DNA of 63,422 nucleotides from MWEH01 sp035409945 (GTDB taxonomy: Bacteria; Bacillota; Clostridia; Christensenellales; DTU072). Position 1 is the stretch's first letter; every line of letters begins with the position of its first letter. The notes beneath the pieces are model-generated. The model was not told where the DNA came from and did not search any database. It was given only the letters and a program-made list of their open reading frames with translations. The translations under genes were made by a program, and so were the position numbers. The stretch spans positions 1 through 63,422 of the forward strand of contig DAONQC010000009.1 of the NCBI GenBank assembly GCA_035409945.1. The letters are read 5' to 3'. This document shows, piece by piece, positions 35,457 to 47,300 of the stretch.

Positions 35457-38318
35457 TTATGTCAAGTTAATCACCAAAGCGGGCACGACACCGCTACTAG
35501 CGAGGCTGACATCACGGTTGCTGTAGACATAGCCGACGTAATCGACGCCGCGGGCACTATAACTACTGTGATAGTAAGGCGAACGCAACCACCAGATGCC
35601 GTTACCTGAACCTGGATCATAATCAACCCCTGTCTCTTTGCTATAATCAGTCACTTGTTTTATTCTGGAATCAGGGCTATTCAGACCATATGTTTGACTT
35701 GTTGCCTCTTCGTAACTGAGTAAGAATATGTTGTCTTCGGTATTTTCACAGGCATTGGGGTTATTAGGCTCTCCTGTGCTAATATCACTATTATCTACCC
35801 ATATTTTTTCAATTAACTCTTTTCGGAGGCCATTGAAGGCTGAGACATAGAATTGGTTATTTAACCATGCACGTATCTGGCTCGCGTCATATTTATTACT
35901 AAGTGTGTCTGGCCCCTCAGGTCCGTCTATGTCTATATCATACGCCTTATTTGCTATAATACTTTCACATAGGATGAGTGCTTTGTTATTATCCTCAGCT
36001 AGTCTGTTATAGTTTAATATCCTCCATTTTATAGGTTCAACTTTGAAATATTTCGAACCTACCTTTACATAACGGGTTACCCCGTCTGTCCCTAAGTAAT
36101 AGGAATCAAATTCGCTACCTGCGCCAGCAGAAACAGTTTCTCCAGACACATTCTCTAAGTTGGTTTCCTCTGTCTGTGGCCATTCGCCAAATAATATAAA
36201 GTTACCAGTCTTTAAGGGGTTTCCGTCTCCATCTATCCTTTGATACGCCACCCATCTGGCTTCTAGTGTTCTAGGAGTATCAGGCATTAGGAATGTATAA
36301 TTTTCTTCTGCCCCCTCTATTAAAGTATTGTTTTCATACCAACCTGCAAATGTGTAACCCGATTTTGGTGTAGCAGTTACTGTTGTATTTACATTGTATG
36401 TCTTAAAACCGCCACCTGAAACGGTACCAGCTTCCGCAAGTGCATTATTAACTGTTAGCAAAACATCCCATTTTGCCTCAAAAACTGTAGGCTTCCCTGG
36501 CATCGCAAAATCATAAAACGTTTGGAATGTAACCTTGATGCCGTCTCTATACCAACCATCAAATTGGTAACCCACTTGAGTCGTAACTTGTAGTATTACA
36601 GCTTCATCAATGTTTATATATTCGGGACCTACATATCCTCTGCCAGTTCCCTCACCTTCTACCCATATACTAATACCTCCTGCTACATCTATGTTTTTAT
36701 TTACAGTTAATAAAGTTTTCCACCTTGCTTCATATTTTGTATGAGAAGCAGGCATATCAAATTCCCAGTTTGCTTCTTCCGAAACCCTTACTCCTTCTTC
36801 GTTATACCATCCGTCAAACAGATAACCACCTCCAGGAGTTGTTGTGGCTTCTATTGTTACCCGTTCATTAGCATCATAGTTTCCACCACCCGATACACTA
36901 CCTGCCGTACTTGAGTTTTTATGTAAACTTAGCATGTATTTATCTGCTTTTCTCAGCGCTATCCTCAAAGCCGGCACGACGCCGAGCCTAGAGTCGTAGA
37001 CACCATTGCCGTAGATATGGCCACTGTAAATGACGAGACGCACAACATCGTCGTAATCATAGTTAGGCGAACGCAACCACCACATACCGTTGCTAGAATA
37101 TTCGCCTGACCACGCGCCTGTTTTTTTGCTATAGTCGGTTACTTGTTTTATTCTGGAAGCATCGGTATCTAATCCATATGCTGCACTTGTTGCCTCTACA
37201 TAGCTAAGCAAGAATATATTATCTTCTGTGTCATCGCAAGCGAATTGGTTTTCAGAATATCCGGTGCTACCTACACTGTTATCTACCCATGTCAGCTCAA
37301 TCAGTTGTTTTTGCAACGTACTAAAGGCTGTTGTATAAAATTGGTCATTTAACCATGCGCGTATTTCGCTAACATTGTAGTAATTTGCATCATCGTCATA
37401 TCTCTTATTAGCTATTATGCTTTCGCATAGAATAAAGGCTACATCTCCGTCAGCGCCTAAAGAATTAATATTTAGTATCCTCCATTTTATGGGATCAACT
37501 CTGAAATATAGTCCATTTACCTCTACATACCGTGTAACACCATCCAACCCTAATGTATATTCCAATTCACCCATAGTACCAGTAGTACCTGATAACTGAG
37601 GATTTTCTACATATGTTTGTGGATATTCGCCAAATAGGATAAAGTTGCCAGTTTCAGAAGGATCTCCATTTCCATCAATCCTTTGATATATTACCCATCT
37701 TGCTTCATACTTTGTATGGGCTGAAGGCATATCAAATGTCCAGCTTGCATCTTTACGTACTCTAGTCTCGCCTACATACCAACCGTCAAAGATATACCCT
37801 GGATTTGTTTTTGCTGTTATTGTTACGGAATTTCCAGCAGTCTTATTTCCACCACCAGAAACAGTTCCCGCTACACTTGAATCTCTATCTAAACTTAGCA
37901 TATATTTTCCAGGGGTTCTTAAAGCAATCTTCAAAGCAGGCGCAACTCCGAAACCAGTGAGGTTGACATTATTGTCGACGATATCGCCATAGTCACTGAC
38001 GGCAAACGCAGCATAGTTGTAAACATAGTGAGGCGAACGCAACCACCAGAAACCATTGTTTGTAGCATACTGCCACTGCGCCCACGTCTTTTTGCTATAA
38101 TCGGTTACTTGTTTTATTCTGGAAGCATTGCTAGCCAGACCATAAGTTCCATTTATCGCTTCTGCCTGACTAAGCAGGAATATGTTGTCTTTAGTGTCTT
38201 CACAGGCGTTTTGATTTCCTGGTAAGCCAGTACTCATGTCGCTATTATCCACCCATGTTTTTTCAATTAACTCTTTTCGGAGGTCATTAAAGGCTGATAC
38301 GTAGAATTGGTTGTTTAG
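35457..38318 (-). CDS. giant surface protein B, C-terminal part (after an internal TAG)
   Basis: This frame is the direct in-frame continuation of 38319-49952 beyond a TAG codon. The TAG replaces a Trp found at the same place in the sister modules (IRAW-LNNQFY). The first usable ATG-like start is at 38252, but no ribosome site is seen, so it is unlikely to be an independent gene. It carries the end of one WWLRSP module and two complete ones, with divergent B-repeats between. Its last residues GVVPALVINLT end just after the final module. Three of its WWLRSP modules carry the DGR-like codon pattern (see entries at 35493, 36984 and 37950). Confidence 0.85.
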   Translation of the reverse strand, partial: LNNQFYVSAFNDLRKELIEKTWVDNSDMSTGLPGNQNACEDTKDNIFLLSQAEAINGTYGLASNASRIKQVTDYSKKTWAQWQYATNNGFWWLRSPHYVYNYAAFAVSDYGDIVDNNVNLTGFGVAPALKIALRTPGKYMLSLDRDSSVAGTVSGGGNKTAGNSVTITAKTNPGYIFDGWYVGETRVRKDASWTFDMPSAHTKYEARWVIYQRIDGNGDPSETGNFILFGEYPQTYVENPQLSGTTGTMGELEYTLGLDGVTRYVEVNGLYFRVDPIKWRILNINSLGADGDVAFILCESIIANKRYDDDANYYNVSEIRAWLNDQFYTTAFSTLQKQLIELTWVDNSVGSTGYSENQFACDDTEDNIFLLSYVEATSAAYGLDTDASRIKQVTDYSKKTGAWSGEYSSNGMWWLRSPNYDYDDVVRLVIYSGHIYGNGVYDSRLGVVPALRIALRKADKYMLSLHKNSSTAGSVSGGGNYDANERVTIEATTTPGGGYLFDGWYNEEGVRVSEEANWEFDMPASHTKYEARWKTLLTVNKNIDVAGGISIWVEGEGTGRGYVGPEYINIDEAVILQVTTQVGYQFDGWYRDGIKVTFQTFYDFAMPGKPTVFEAKWDVLLTVNNALAEAGTVSGGGFKTYNVNTTVTATPKSGYTFAGWYENNTLIEGAEENYTFLMPDTPRTLEARWVAYQRIDGDGNPLKTGNFILFGEWPQTEETNLENVSGETVSAGAGSEFDSYYLGTDGVTRYVKVGSKYFKVEPIKWRILNYNRLAEDNNKALILCESIIANKAYDIDIDGPEGPDTLSNKYDASQIRAWLNNQFYVSAFNGLRKELIEKIWVDNSDISTGEPNNPNACENTEDNIFLLSYEEATSQTYGLNSPDSRIKQVTDYSKETGVDYDPGSGNGIWWLRSPYYHSSYSARGVDYVGYVYSNRDVSLASSGVVPALVINLT
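35493..35576 (-). other. candidate hypervariable stretch VR-B1 (DGR-like), at the extreme C-terminus of giant protein B
   Basis: Twenty-eight codons between WWLRSP and GVVPAL all end in C or T. The module ends the protein, as in classical DGR target proteins. The 3' flank (GGTGTCGTGCCCGCT) is GC-rich and conserved among the copies, as an initiation-of-homing site would be. Interpretation is inference. Confidence 0.68.
36984..37064 (-). other. candidate hypervariable stretch VR-B2 (DGR-like)
   Basis: Twenty-seven codons, 25 ending in C or T, sit in the module between WWLRSP and LGVVPAL. Examples at shared columns are AAC/TAC/CAC in column 1 and CAT/TAT/GAT/GCT in column 16 of the five copies. 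Internal to the gene. Confidence 0.65.
37950..38030 (-). other. candidate hypervariable stretch VR-B3 (DGR-like)
   Basis: Twenty-seven codons, 26 ending in C or T, between WWLRSP and GVAPAL. It is internal to the gene and lies downstream of the TAG at 38319-38321. Confidence 0.65.
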
Positions 38319-41300
38319 CTAGGCTCGTATCTGGCTCTCCTTATAGTTATTACTTTCTATGTCTAGCCCCCCATCTCCGTCCGTGTCGGTATCGTATGCC
38401 ATATTTGCTATAATGCTTTCGCATAGAATGAAGGCTATATCTCCGTCATCGCCCAAAGAATTTGCATTTAATATTCTCCACTTTATAGGCTCAACTTTGA
38501 AGTAGTAATCCATATCATAAACAGGTACTCTAGCATAGTATCCTTCAAAAACACCATCTATATACCCTGCATAATACCCTGTATACGGACCTGTTGCTAT
38601 AGGCTCTGCGTTTTCTGGTATTGTTACACTTTCATCTTTTTCTGTTTGTGGCCATTCACCAAATAAGATATGAGCTCCTACTGGATTAGCGCCACCATCT
38701 TGATTAACTCTTTGATATCCAAGCCATCTAGCTTGAAAAGTAAGAGCATGTTCTGGCATGTTGAAATGATAAACTTCATTTCCCGACACCTTTGCCCCAT
38801 TGTTATACCAACCATCAAAAGTATATCCTGGCTTAGTTATTGCTGTTACTGTTGTCCCTTTTCCACAGAAACAATCTCCACCACCAGAAACCGTACCCGC
38901 TTCATCAGTTTCTTTAGTCAAAGTTAATGGAGCCGTCCACCTAGCTTGAATGGACAAGTCTTCAGCTGGCATATTAAATGTATACTGTGCGTTCAGTGAT
39001 AAGAGCTCACCAAAATTCCAGTTATACCATCCCGCAAAGGTAAAACCTGGCTTGGCGGTAGCCGTTATCGTTACACTTGTCCCATACTCTACAAACAACA
39101 TTCCTTCTGCGCTTGATGTTATCGTTCCCACGTTCTCCGAGCAGGATGACCAGACATCAAACATAAACGAGCATTTATTCCATCTGACCTCTAAAGTCCT
39201 GTCGTAGGTTAATGGATTTATTGTCCAGCTTTCCTCTGAAGAAACCTTAGTTCCTTCTTCATACCAGCCATCCCAATAATAACCAGCGTGAGAAGTGTCT
39301 GCAGTTACTGTCACACTACTACCATCTAGTTTATACCCTCCACCACTAACCGTGCCTGCCTCATCATATTGCTTATTCAAAGTTACCTTATGCGCTTGGC
39401 CTAAACGCATAGTGAGAACTGGTATTATTCCACACTTGTACCAGTCTATGTTAGCAGGTATAAAAGTACCATCAGCCTTAACACTGTGAAATCTGCCATC
39501 GCCTGTTCCCGTGCATGTCCACCAATGACCATATCCATCAAAAGTATTCATATAGGCACCAACTGCACGGCTATAGTCAGTTGTCTGTTTCCTACGTGAC
39601 TCGTTGGTACCAAAACCATACGAACTATTCTCCGCTTGTTCCTTGGTGGGTAGTGATATGTTACTGCCGGCACTACCATCTATTAGCGCATGTTGTAACT
39701 CACTAAATGTAGTGGTATAAAACTGATTATTTAACCAGTTCTTTATGTTATTCCCACCAGCATACATATTGCCTGTTATTATGTTTTCACACATAACCAG
39801 CGCCTTGTCTACATCTACTACATCAAGTATTTTCCATTTCAAGGGCTCAACCTTGAAATAATATACTGTTCCCCCTGCAACTGCAGTAGTACCATCAGAG
39901 AACATATATCCTGTTTCATGCGGAGTGGCAGTTACCTGTGCATAGTATCCTACAAGTTTGTTACTTAAATCATATCCAGCAAAGTATCCTTTATACGGCC
40001 CATCTGCTTCAGCTACTGGACCATCTGGCGTTCCTTCCTGTCCTTCACCCAGTATTGTTACGCCCGTTTCTTTAAGTGTTTGAGGATATACACCGAATAA
40101 GATATGCGTGCCCTCTGTTGGGCTAGAGTTGCCATATTGATCAACTCTTTGATATGCAAACCATCTAGCTTGAATTGTTGTATCGCCTATTGGCATACTA
40201 AACGGATATTCTAGTTCTTCAGAAAGTTTTGTATCGTTATTATACCAACCCTCAAATGTGTATCCTGGATTAGTGGTAGCCCGTAAAGTCACGACCTCAG
40301 TGTATTCATGAATGCCTGCCCCTTCTACCGTTCCTGCTAAATCAATATTTTTATTTAATGTCAACGTATACTCAGCAAACTTCCATCTTGCTTCGTATCT
40401 GGTATGGGCATTTGGCATTGTAAAGGAATATGGATTGTCTGTTGAAACTGGTTCTGTACCATTTTCTTCATACCACCCATCAAGGGCATAGCCTGGATTA
40501 GGTTCGGCTGTTATCGCAACTTCATCTCCTCCATCTTTATTTCCACCACCATAAACTTTTCCTAAGTTTGCATCTTGACCAAGGCTTAACATATATTTAT
40601 CCGCCCTTCTTAACGCAATCTTCAAAGCCGGCACAACGCCGAAATCAGTGTTGTAAACATCAAAGTCGAGGATATCGCCAAAGTCATCGACGCCACTCGC
40701 GTAATAGTTGATAAAACGGTTAGGCGAACGCAACCACCAGACGCCGTTACCTGAACCTGAATTATAAGCAGCCCCTGTCTCTTTGCTATAATCTGTTACT
40801 TTTTTTATTCTGGAATCAGAGTTATTTAGACCATATGTATCACTTGTTGCCTCTACATAACTGAGTAAGAATATGTTATCTTTAGTATCATCACAGGCGT
40901 TTGGGTTTTGTGAATATCCTGTACTGCCTTCGCTATTATCCACCCATGTTTTTTCAATTAACTCTTTTCGGAAGGTATTGAATGCTGTTAGATAAAATTG
41001 GTTATTTAACCATGCACGTATTTGGCTCGCGTCATATTTACTACTTAGCGTGTCTAGGTCGCCATCCCCATCTTCGTCTGTATCATACACCATATTCGCT
41101 ATGATGCTTTCGCATAGAATAAAGGCTACGTCCCCATCAGTGGTAGTTAGTGTGTTATAGTTTAATATTCTCCATTTTATAGGTTCAACTTTGAAATATT
41201 TTGAACCTACCTTTACATAACGGGTTACCCCGTCTGTACCTAAGTAATAGGAGTCAAATTCGCTACCTGCGCCAGCAGAAACAGTTTGCGGAGACACATT

Positions 41301-44300
41301 ATCTAAGTTGGTTTCCTCTGTCTGTGGCCATTCTCCGAATAAGATATAGTCCCCATTTTCATTTGCTACGCCACCGCTTGTTATTCTTCGATATGGTAGC
41401 CATCTCGCCTCAATGGTTATAGGAACATTTGTAGAGCCCCGATAAGACCCTGGTCCCCAATAACTCTCATCCTGCTTTACCCCTTCTATATACCAGCCAT
41501 CAAAAGCATATCCTGAGTTGGCTATAGCATCTATACCTATATCCCCATTGGTTAAATAGTAAGTTCCTGGTCCTTCTATTCCGCTGCCATGTATAATTCC
41601 AGCACCTTCCATATTTTGAGTTATGGTTACTTGGACTTTCCATACTGCTACATAATGGAGATTTCCTATTGGCATGTTAAACTTGTAGGTTGGGTTTGTA
41701 GAAATCGGTACTCCTCCCTGTGCGTTATACCAACGCACAAATTGATAGCCAGTATTAGGCTCAGCTGTTATGGTCACTTCTTGCGTATAATCATATATCC
41801 CAGCACCTGTCACTGTTCCCGCGTCTTCCATAGAATTAGTTAATGTCAGGGTGTATTTTGCAAACTTCCATCTTGCTTCATATCTGGTATGGGCCGGAGG
41901 CATTGTAAAGGAATATGTTGCACCAGCATTTTCTATCTTCTCCCCATTGTCATACCACCCATCAAAAATATATCCTGGACTAGGTTCGGCTTTTATCTCT
42001 ACATTATCTCCTCCCCCTTTATTTCCACCACCAGAAACCGTTCCTGCTACACTTGAATCACTATCTAAACTTAGCATATATTTGCCAGAAGTCCTTAAAG
42101 CTATTCTCAATGCAGGAACTATGCCATATGTAGTCTGCCCGACCCCAGCCTTTAAAGTGACAGGGCCGCCTTCTTTAACCGCACGAACAAAGTCATTTCC
42201 TTCTTTCCCTGGGGAGCGCGTAAACCACCACGCATTCCCGGTTCCGCGTACCCCTACTCCTTTTTCTATAGCATAACTACTTGGCGCTTTTGCTCTTTTT
42301 GTGTCTTCCAAAGAGAAATTGCTTTCAAAACCAAAAGATGTATTTATCATTTCGCTAAAACTTGGTAAGAATATTCGATCTCTTGTATCTTCGCAAACAT
42401 ACGGATTGCTAGTTTCGCCAGTACTTGCAAGGCTATTATCCACCCATGTTCTTTCTATTAGTTCTTTTTGTAGAGATGGGAATACCTTGTTATAAAACTC
42501 ATTATTTAGCCATTTCCTTATCGCGCTTAACTTGTAGTTATTATTCGCCGTGTCTGGACCACTTCCATCTTCATCTATATCCCACGGCTCATTGTCGATT
42601 ACATCTTCGCATAGTATAAATGCTACATCTCCGTCAGTGGTAGTTAGTGTGTTATAATTCAATATTCTCCACTTTATAGACTCAACCTTGAAGTAATAAT
42701 TATTTACCTTTGCATAGTATCCTTCAAAAGCATCTCCTATATATCCTGCATAGTATCCTTCATATCGTCCTTCTGCTACAGGCTCTGCGTTTTCTGGTAT
42801 AGTTACACTATCATCCTTTAATGATTGTGGCCATTCACCGAATAAGATATGCGTTCCGTCTGTTGGGGCAGAGTTTCCATATTGATCAATCCTTTGATAC
42901 CCAAGCCACCTGGCTTCAAGTGTAAGAGAAGATTCTGGCATATAAAAACTGTAAACTTCATCTCCCGACACCTTTGCCCCATTGTTATACCAGCCATCAA
43001 AAGTATATCCTGGCTTAGTTATTGCTGTTGCCGTTGTCACATAATTACATAAGCACTCTCCACCGCCAGAAACCGTACCCGCTTCATCACTTTCTTTAGT
43101 TAAAGTTAATGGAGCTGTCCACCTAGCTATAAGAAACAAGTCGTATGCTGGCATATTAAATGTGTGCTGTGCATTTGATGAGAATATTGTACTAGCAGGC
43201 CAGGTATACCATCCCGCAAAAGTAAACCCTGGATTGGTGGTAGCCCCTATCGTTATACTTGTCCCATACTCTACATACGCTGATCCCATACAGTCTAGCT
43301 CTACACTTGATGATATAGTTCCCACCGTTGCCGAGCAAGGCATATCTAGCCCTAACATAAATGTGCGTTTAGTCCATCTGGCTTCTAAGGTTCTGTCGCA
43401 GTTTGATATTGTTACGTTATAACTTGTGCCTGTTGTAACTCTCACACCGTTTTCATACCATCCATCCCAATAATAACCAGCGTGCTCAGTCAATGCTGTT
43501 ATTAGCGTTTCGGTGTTATTTATCTTATACCCTCCACCACTGACCGAACCTGCTTCATCATATTGCTTGTTTAAGGTTAAGTTATACACTTGTTTCAAAT
43601 TCAGTTTCAATGCAGGGACAATGCCTCTGCTATTATCATTTACAGGACTTAACACACCACTTGAATTGCCACCATTGTCTACAAGACGCACATACTTAGA
43701 ATTGTTTCTGCTAGGTGAGCGTAACCACCAGTTAACTCTTCCATATGGGCGTCCTCCACTTTGATTTGTTATCATCATAGCTCCAGTTGCTCTTGTATAG
43801 TCGGTTGTCACTCTTATTCTCGACGCATTATCTACTAGACTATAATTATTTGCCTCTGAACCGCTGATTAAAAATACATCGTCTTCTGTGTTTGCACAAG
43901 TGTACGGATTGCTACCATCCCCAGTGCTATCAGGGCTATTATCCACTGTCGCTTTTTGTATTAACGCTTGGCGGAAGGGTGAAAATGTGGTGGCTTGAAA
44001 TTCTCCATTTAACCAAGCCCTTATTTCACTCTTTTCATAGTTATTTGCATAGTGCCCACCTGGGTTCCCTTCAAAGATTTCATTCCATCTCCTGTTCGTT
44101 ATGGCACTGTTACATAACAGGAATGCTTGTTCATCCGTGGCTAAAGACGAATAGTTTAGTATTCTCCACTTTACAGGCTCAACTTTAAAGTAATATATTG
44201 TTCCACTTAGAACTTCAGTGGTACCATCGGAAAACATATATCCACTTTGATATGGGCTAGCGGTGACTTGCTCATAGTATCCTACTAAATTATTACTATC

Positions 44301-47300
44301 ATCATAACCTGCATAGTAACCTGCATATGGACCCTGGCTTTCAGCTACGGGACCATCCTGTGTCCCTTCAAATCCTTCGCCTGGTATTGTTACACCCATT
44401 GCTTTAAGTGTTTGAGGATATTCGCCAAACAGTATGTATTCGCCATCTGAATTAGGTGTTCCGTCTCCATCAATTCTTTGATATGCTAGCCATCTAGCTT
44501 GATATGTCATATCACCAGCTGGCATTTTGAATGTATACTCTGGCTCACCTGAGAGTTTTACTGCGTTATTATACCAACCGTCAAAGGTGTATCCTGGATT
44601 GGTAGTGGCTGTTACTGTTACCTTACTCCTGTATTCGTAAGTCCCTTCACCAGTAATAATTCCTGCCAGTTCAAAGTTTTTACCAAGAGAAAGATCGTAA
44701 TCATTAAGTGTCCATCTAGCTTCATACCTAATGTGATCTTCTGGCATACTAAATGTATATTCGGCGGGAGCATTTTCAACCTTTTCATTGTTTTTATACC
44801 AGCCATCAAATACGCATCCTGGATTAGTAGTCGTTGCTTTTATCGTTACAAGTTCTCCAGCAGTCTTATTCCCGCCACCAGAAACCGTAATTCCTTCTAT
44901 GTTATAATTCTTCCCTAAACTCAGCATGTATTTATCCGGTTGCCTCAAGGCAATTCTTAATGCTGGAACAACCCCCACTTCAGTGCGATTTGCAGACACA
45001 CTCCACACAAAACCGTCCTCAATATTTAATAGTTGTATCTCATCCCCCTCGTTTGCAGGAGAACGCAGCCACCAAACACCTTTTTCTATTCCATCATACG
45101 CACCAGTTGCTTTGCTGTAGTCAGTTATGCCCCTTTCTCTTGCGGGATCAAGCCAGTTTTTATCCTCAACAAAACCATATGCAGCATTTGTAACTTCCTT
45201 TACACTTGGTAAAAATACATAATCTCTTGTGTCTTCACATTCATATTGATTTTGACTGAACCCCGTGCTTGTTTCACTATTATCTACTAGTGTTATTTCT
45301 GTCAATTCTTTTCGTAAGGAGTTAAATGCCTTTGCATAGAACTGATTAGCTAACCATTTCCTTGTTGAGCTTAGCTTATAATTGTTACTTAGAGTATCGT
45401 TATCTCCTTCTGCGTCTTCATCTATATCGTAATCCATGTTAGCTATTATGCTCTCGCAGAGAATAAAGGCAATATCTCCATCATCTGTCAGAGAATTATG
45501 ATTTAATATTCTCCACTTAATGGGTTCAACTTTGAAGTAATATATAGTACCATTCTCTATTGTGGTGCCATTTGAGAAACTGAAACTGTAATTACTCTCA
45601 TAAGGGGTTGCTGTTACCTGTGCATAGTATCCTACTAAATTATCATTTGTATCGTACCCTGCGTAGTAGCCTGCATATGGGCCTGTGGTTTCAGGCACTG
45701 GAGCACCTTCCGTCCCTTCAAAACCTTCCCCGGGTATTGTTACACCGTCTGCTTTTATTGTTTGTGGCCATTCGCCGAATAACATGAAGTTGCCAGATTT
45801 AGAAGGATTCCCCTCTCCATCAAGCCTTTGATATGATAGCCATCTAGCTTCTAATGTTAGCGATGCGTTAGGCATATTGAATAAATAATGTTCTTCTGTT
45901 GAGACTAAATTATCGTTATTATACCAACCAGCAAAGGTATATCCAGGCTTTGGATTGGCTTCTGCTGTGACTAAAGCATTATAGTTATACTCTCCATCAC
46001 CAGTGATTGTACCCGCTGTATCTAAACTGTTAGTTAATGTTAGTGGAATTTTCCATTTTGCCTGAAGTATTCTTGTAGTAGAAGGCATGGTGAATGTATA
46101 TGAGAGGGGAGCACCTTCTATCTTTACACCATTTTCATACCATCCATCCCAGATATAACCTGGATTAGAGGTTGCTGTAACCGTTACCTGACTTCCATAG
46201 TATTTGTCACCACCTCCAGTCACAGTCCCTGCTACATTAGGATGTTTGCTTAACACCACCTGATTTGTGCTTGATAAACTAAGCCATAACGCCGGAGCGA
46301 CTCCATAATCAGGAACATGAACGAACCCGGCACCAAAAACACCATTATATTTAACAGTCTGCGCCCTACCTTCATCGTCATAAGATGGAGAACGTAACCA
46401 CCAATTGCTATTTCCTATCCAAGGAGATATGTGCATTGTGTGCGCACCTGTCGCCCGAGCATAATCTACTATTACCTTTTGTCTGGCTGTGTCATCGAAG
46501 TTGTAATCACTATTAAATCCGTATTCAGGAGTTATTGCTTCTAAGTGACTAAGCAAGAATATATAATCATCTGTATTTCCAAAGTTAGCATGTGGATTAT
46601 CAGCTACCCCTGTGCTAGCCTTACTGTTATCTACATTTGTTAATTGAATCAGTTGCTTTTGTAAAGTTATAAATGCTGTGTTATAAAACTCATTTATTAG
46701 CCAACCTCTTATCAAGCTTAACTCATAGTTGCTAGTGTCAGTGTTAAACATTTTATGCTCAAGCAACATTTCGGATAGTAAGAATGCCTTGTTGGTTCCA
46801 TGCGTAACCAAAGCATTATAGTTTAATATTCTCCACTTTATAGGCTCAACTTTGAAATAATACGTTTGTTCTGCAACTATGAGAGTACCGTCCATGAAAT
46901 AAGTAGATGGACCTGGGAATGGCTGTGCCTCGTCAACTTTGAAATAACGGGTTTTGCCGTCGATTCCTAGGTTATATGTAAACTCACCGACAGTAACAGT
47001 TTCGGTTTGGGATATTTTAGTAGTGTCTGGTTCGTAGGTTTGTGGCCATTCGCCAAATAGTATGTATGCCCCATTTGAATTAGGAGTTCCATCTTCATCA
47101 ATTCTTTGATATGGTAGCCATCTTGCTTGGTATTCTTTATTAGCATCTGGCATATAAAAGTTGAAAATTTCGTCTGCTGAGATTTTTGTATCATTTTCAT
47201 ACCAGCCATCAAAGGTATACCCTGTGTTAGGAGTGGCTTCAATTGTTACACTGCTGTTGTAATTATAAGTTCCAGCTCCATCTAACTCGCCTGCTCCTTC

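Noticed and set aside
38319..38321. Genome-wide TAG recoding to explain the internal stop
   Set aside because: TAG ends other genes here in the normal place (for example the lipase-like gene at 53937-53939 and the peptidase E gene at 55065-55067).
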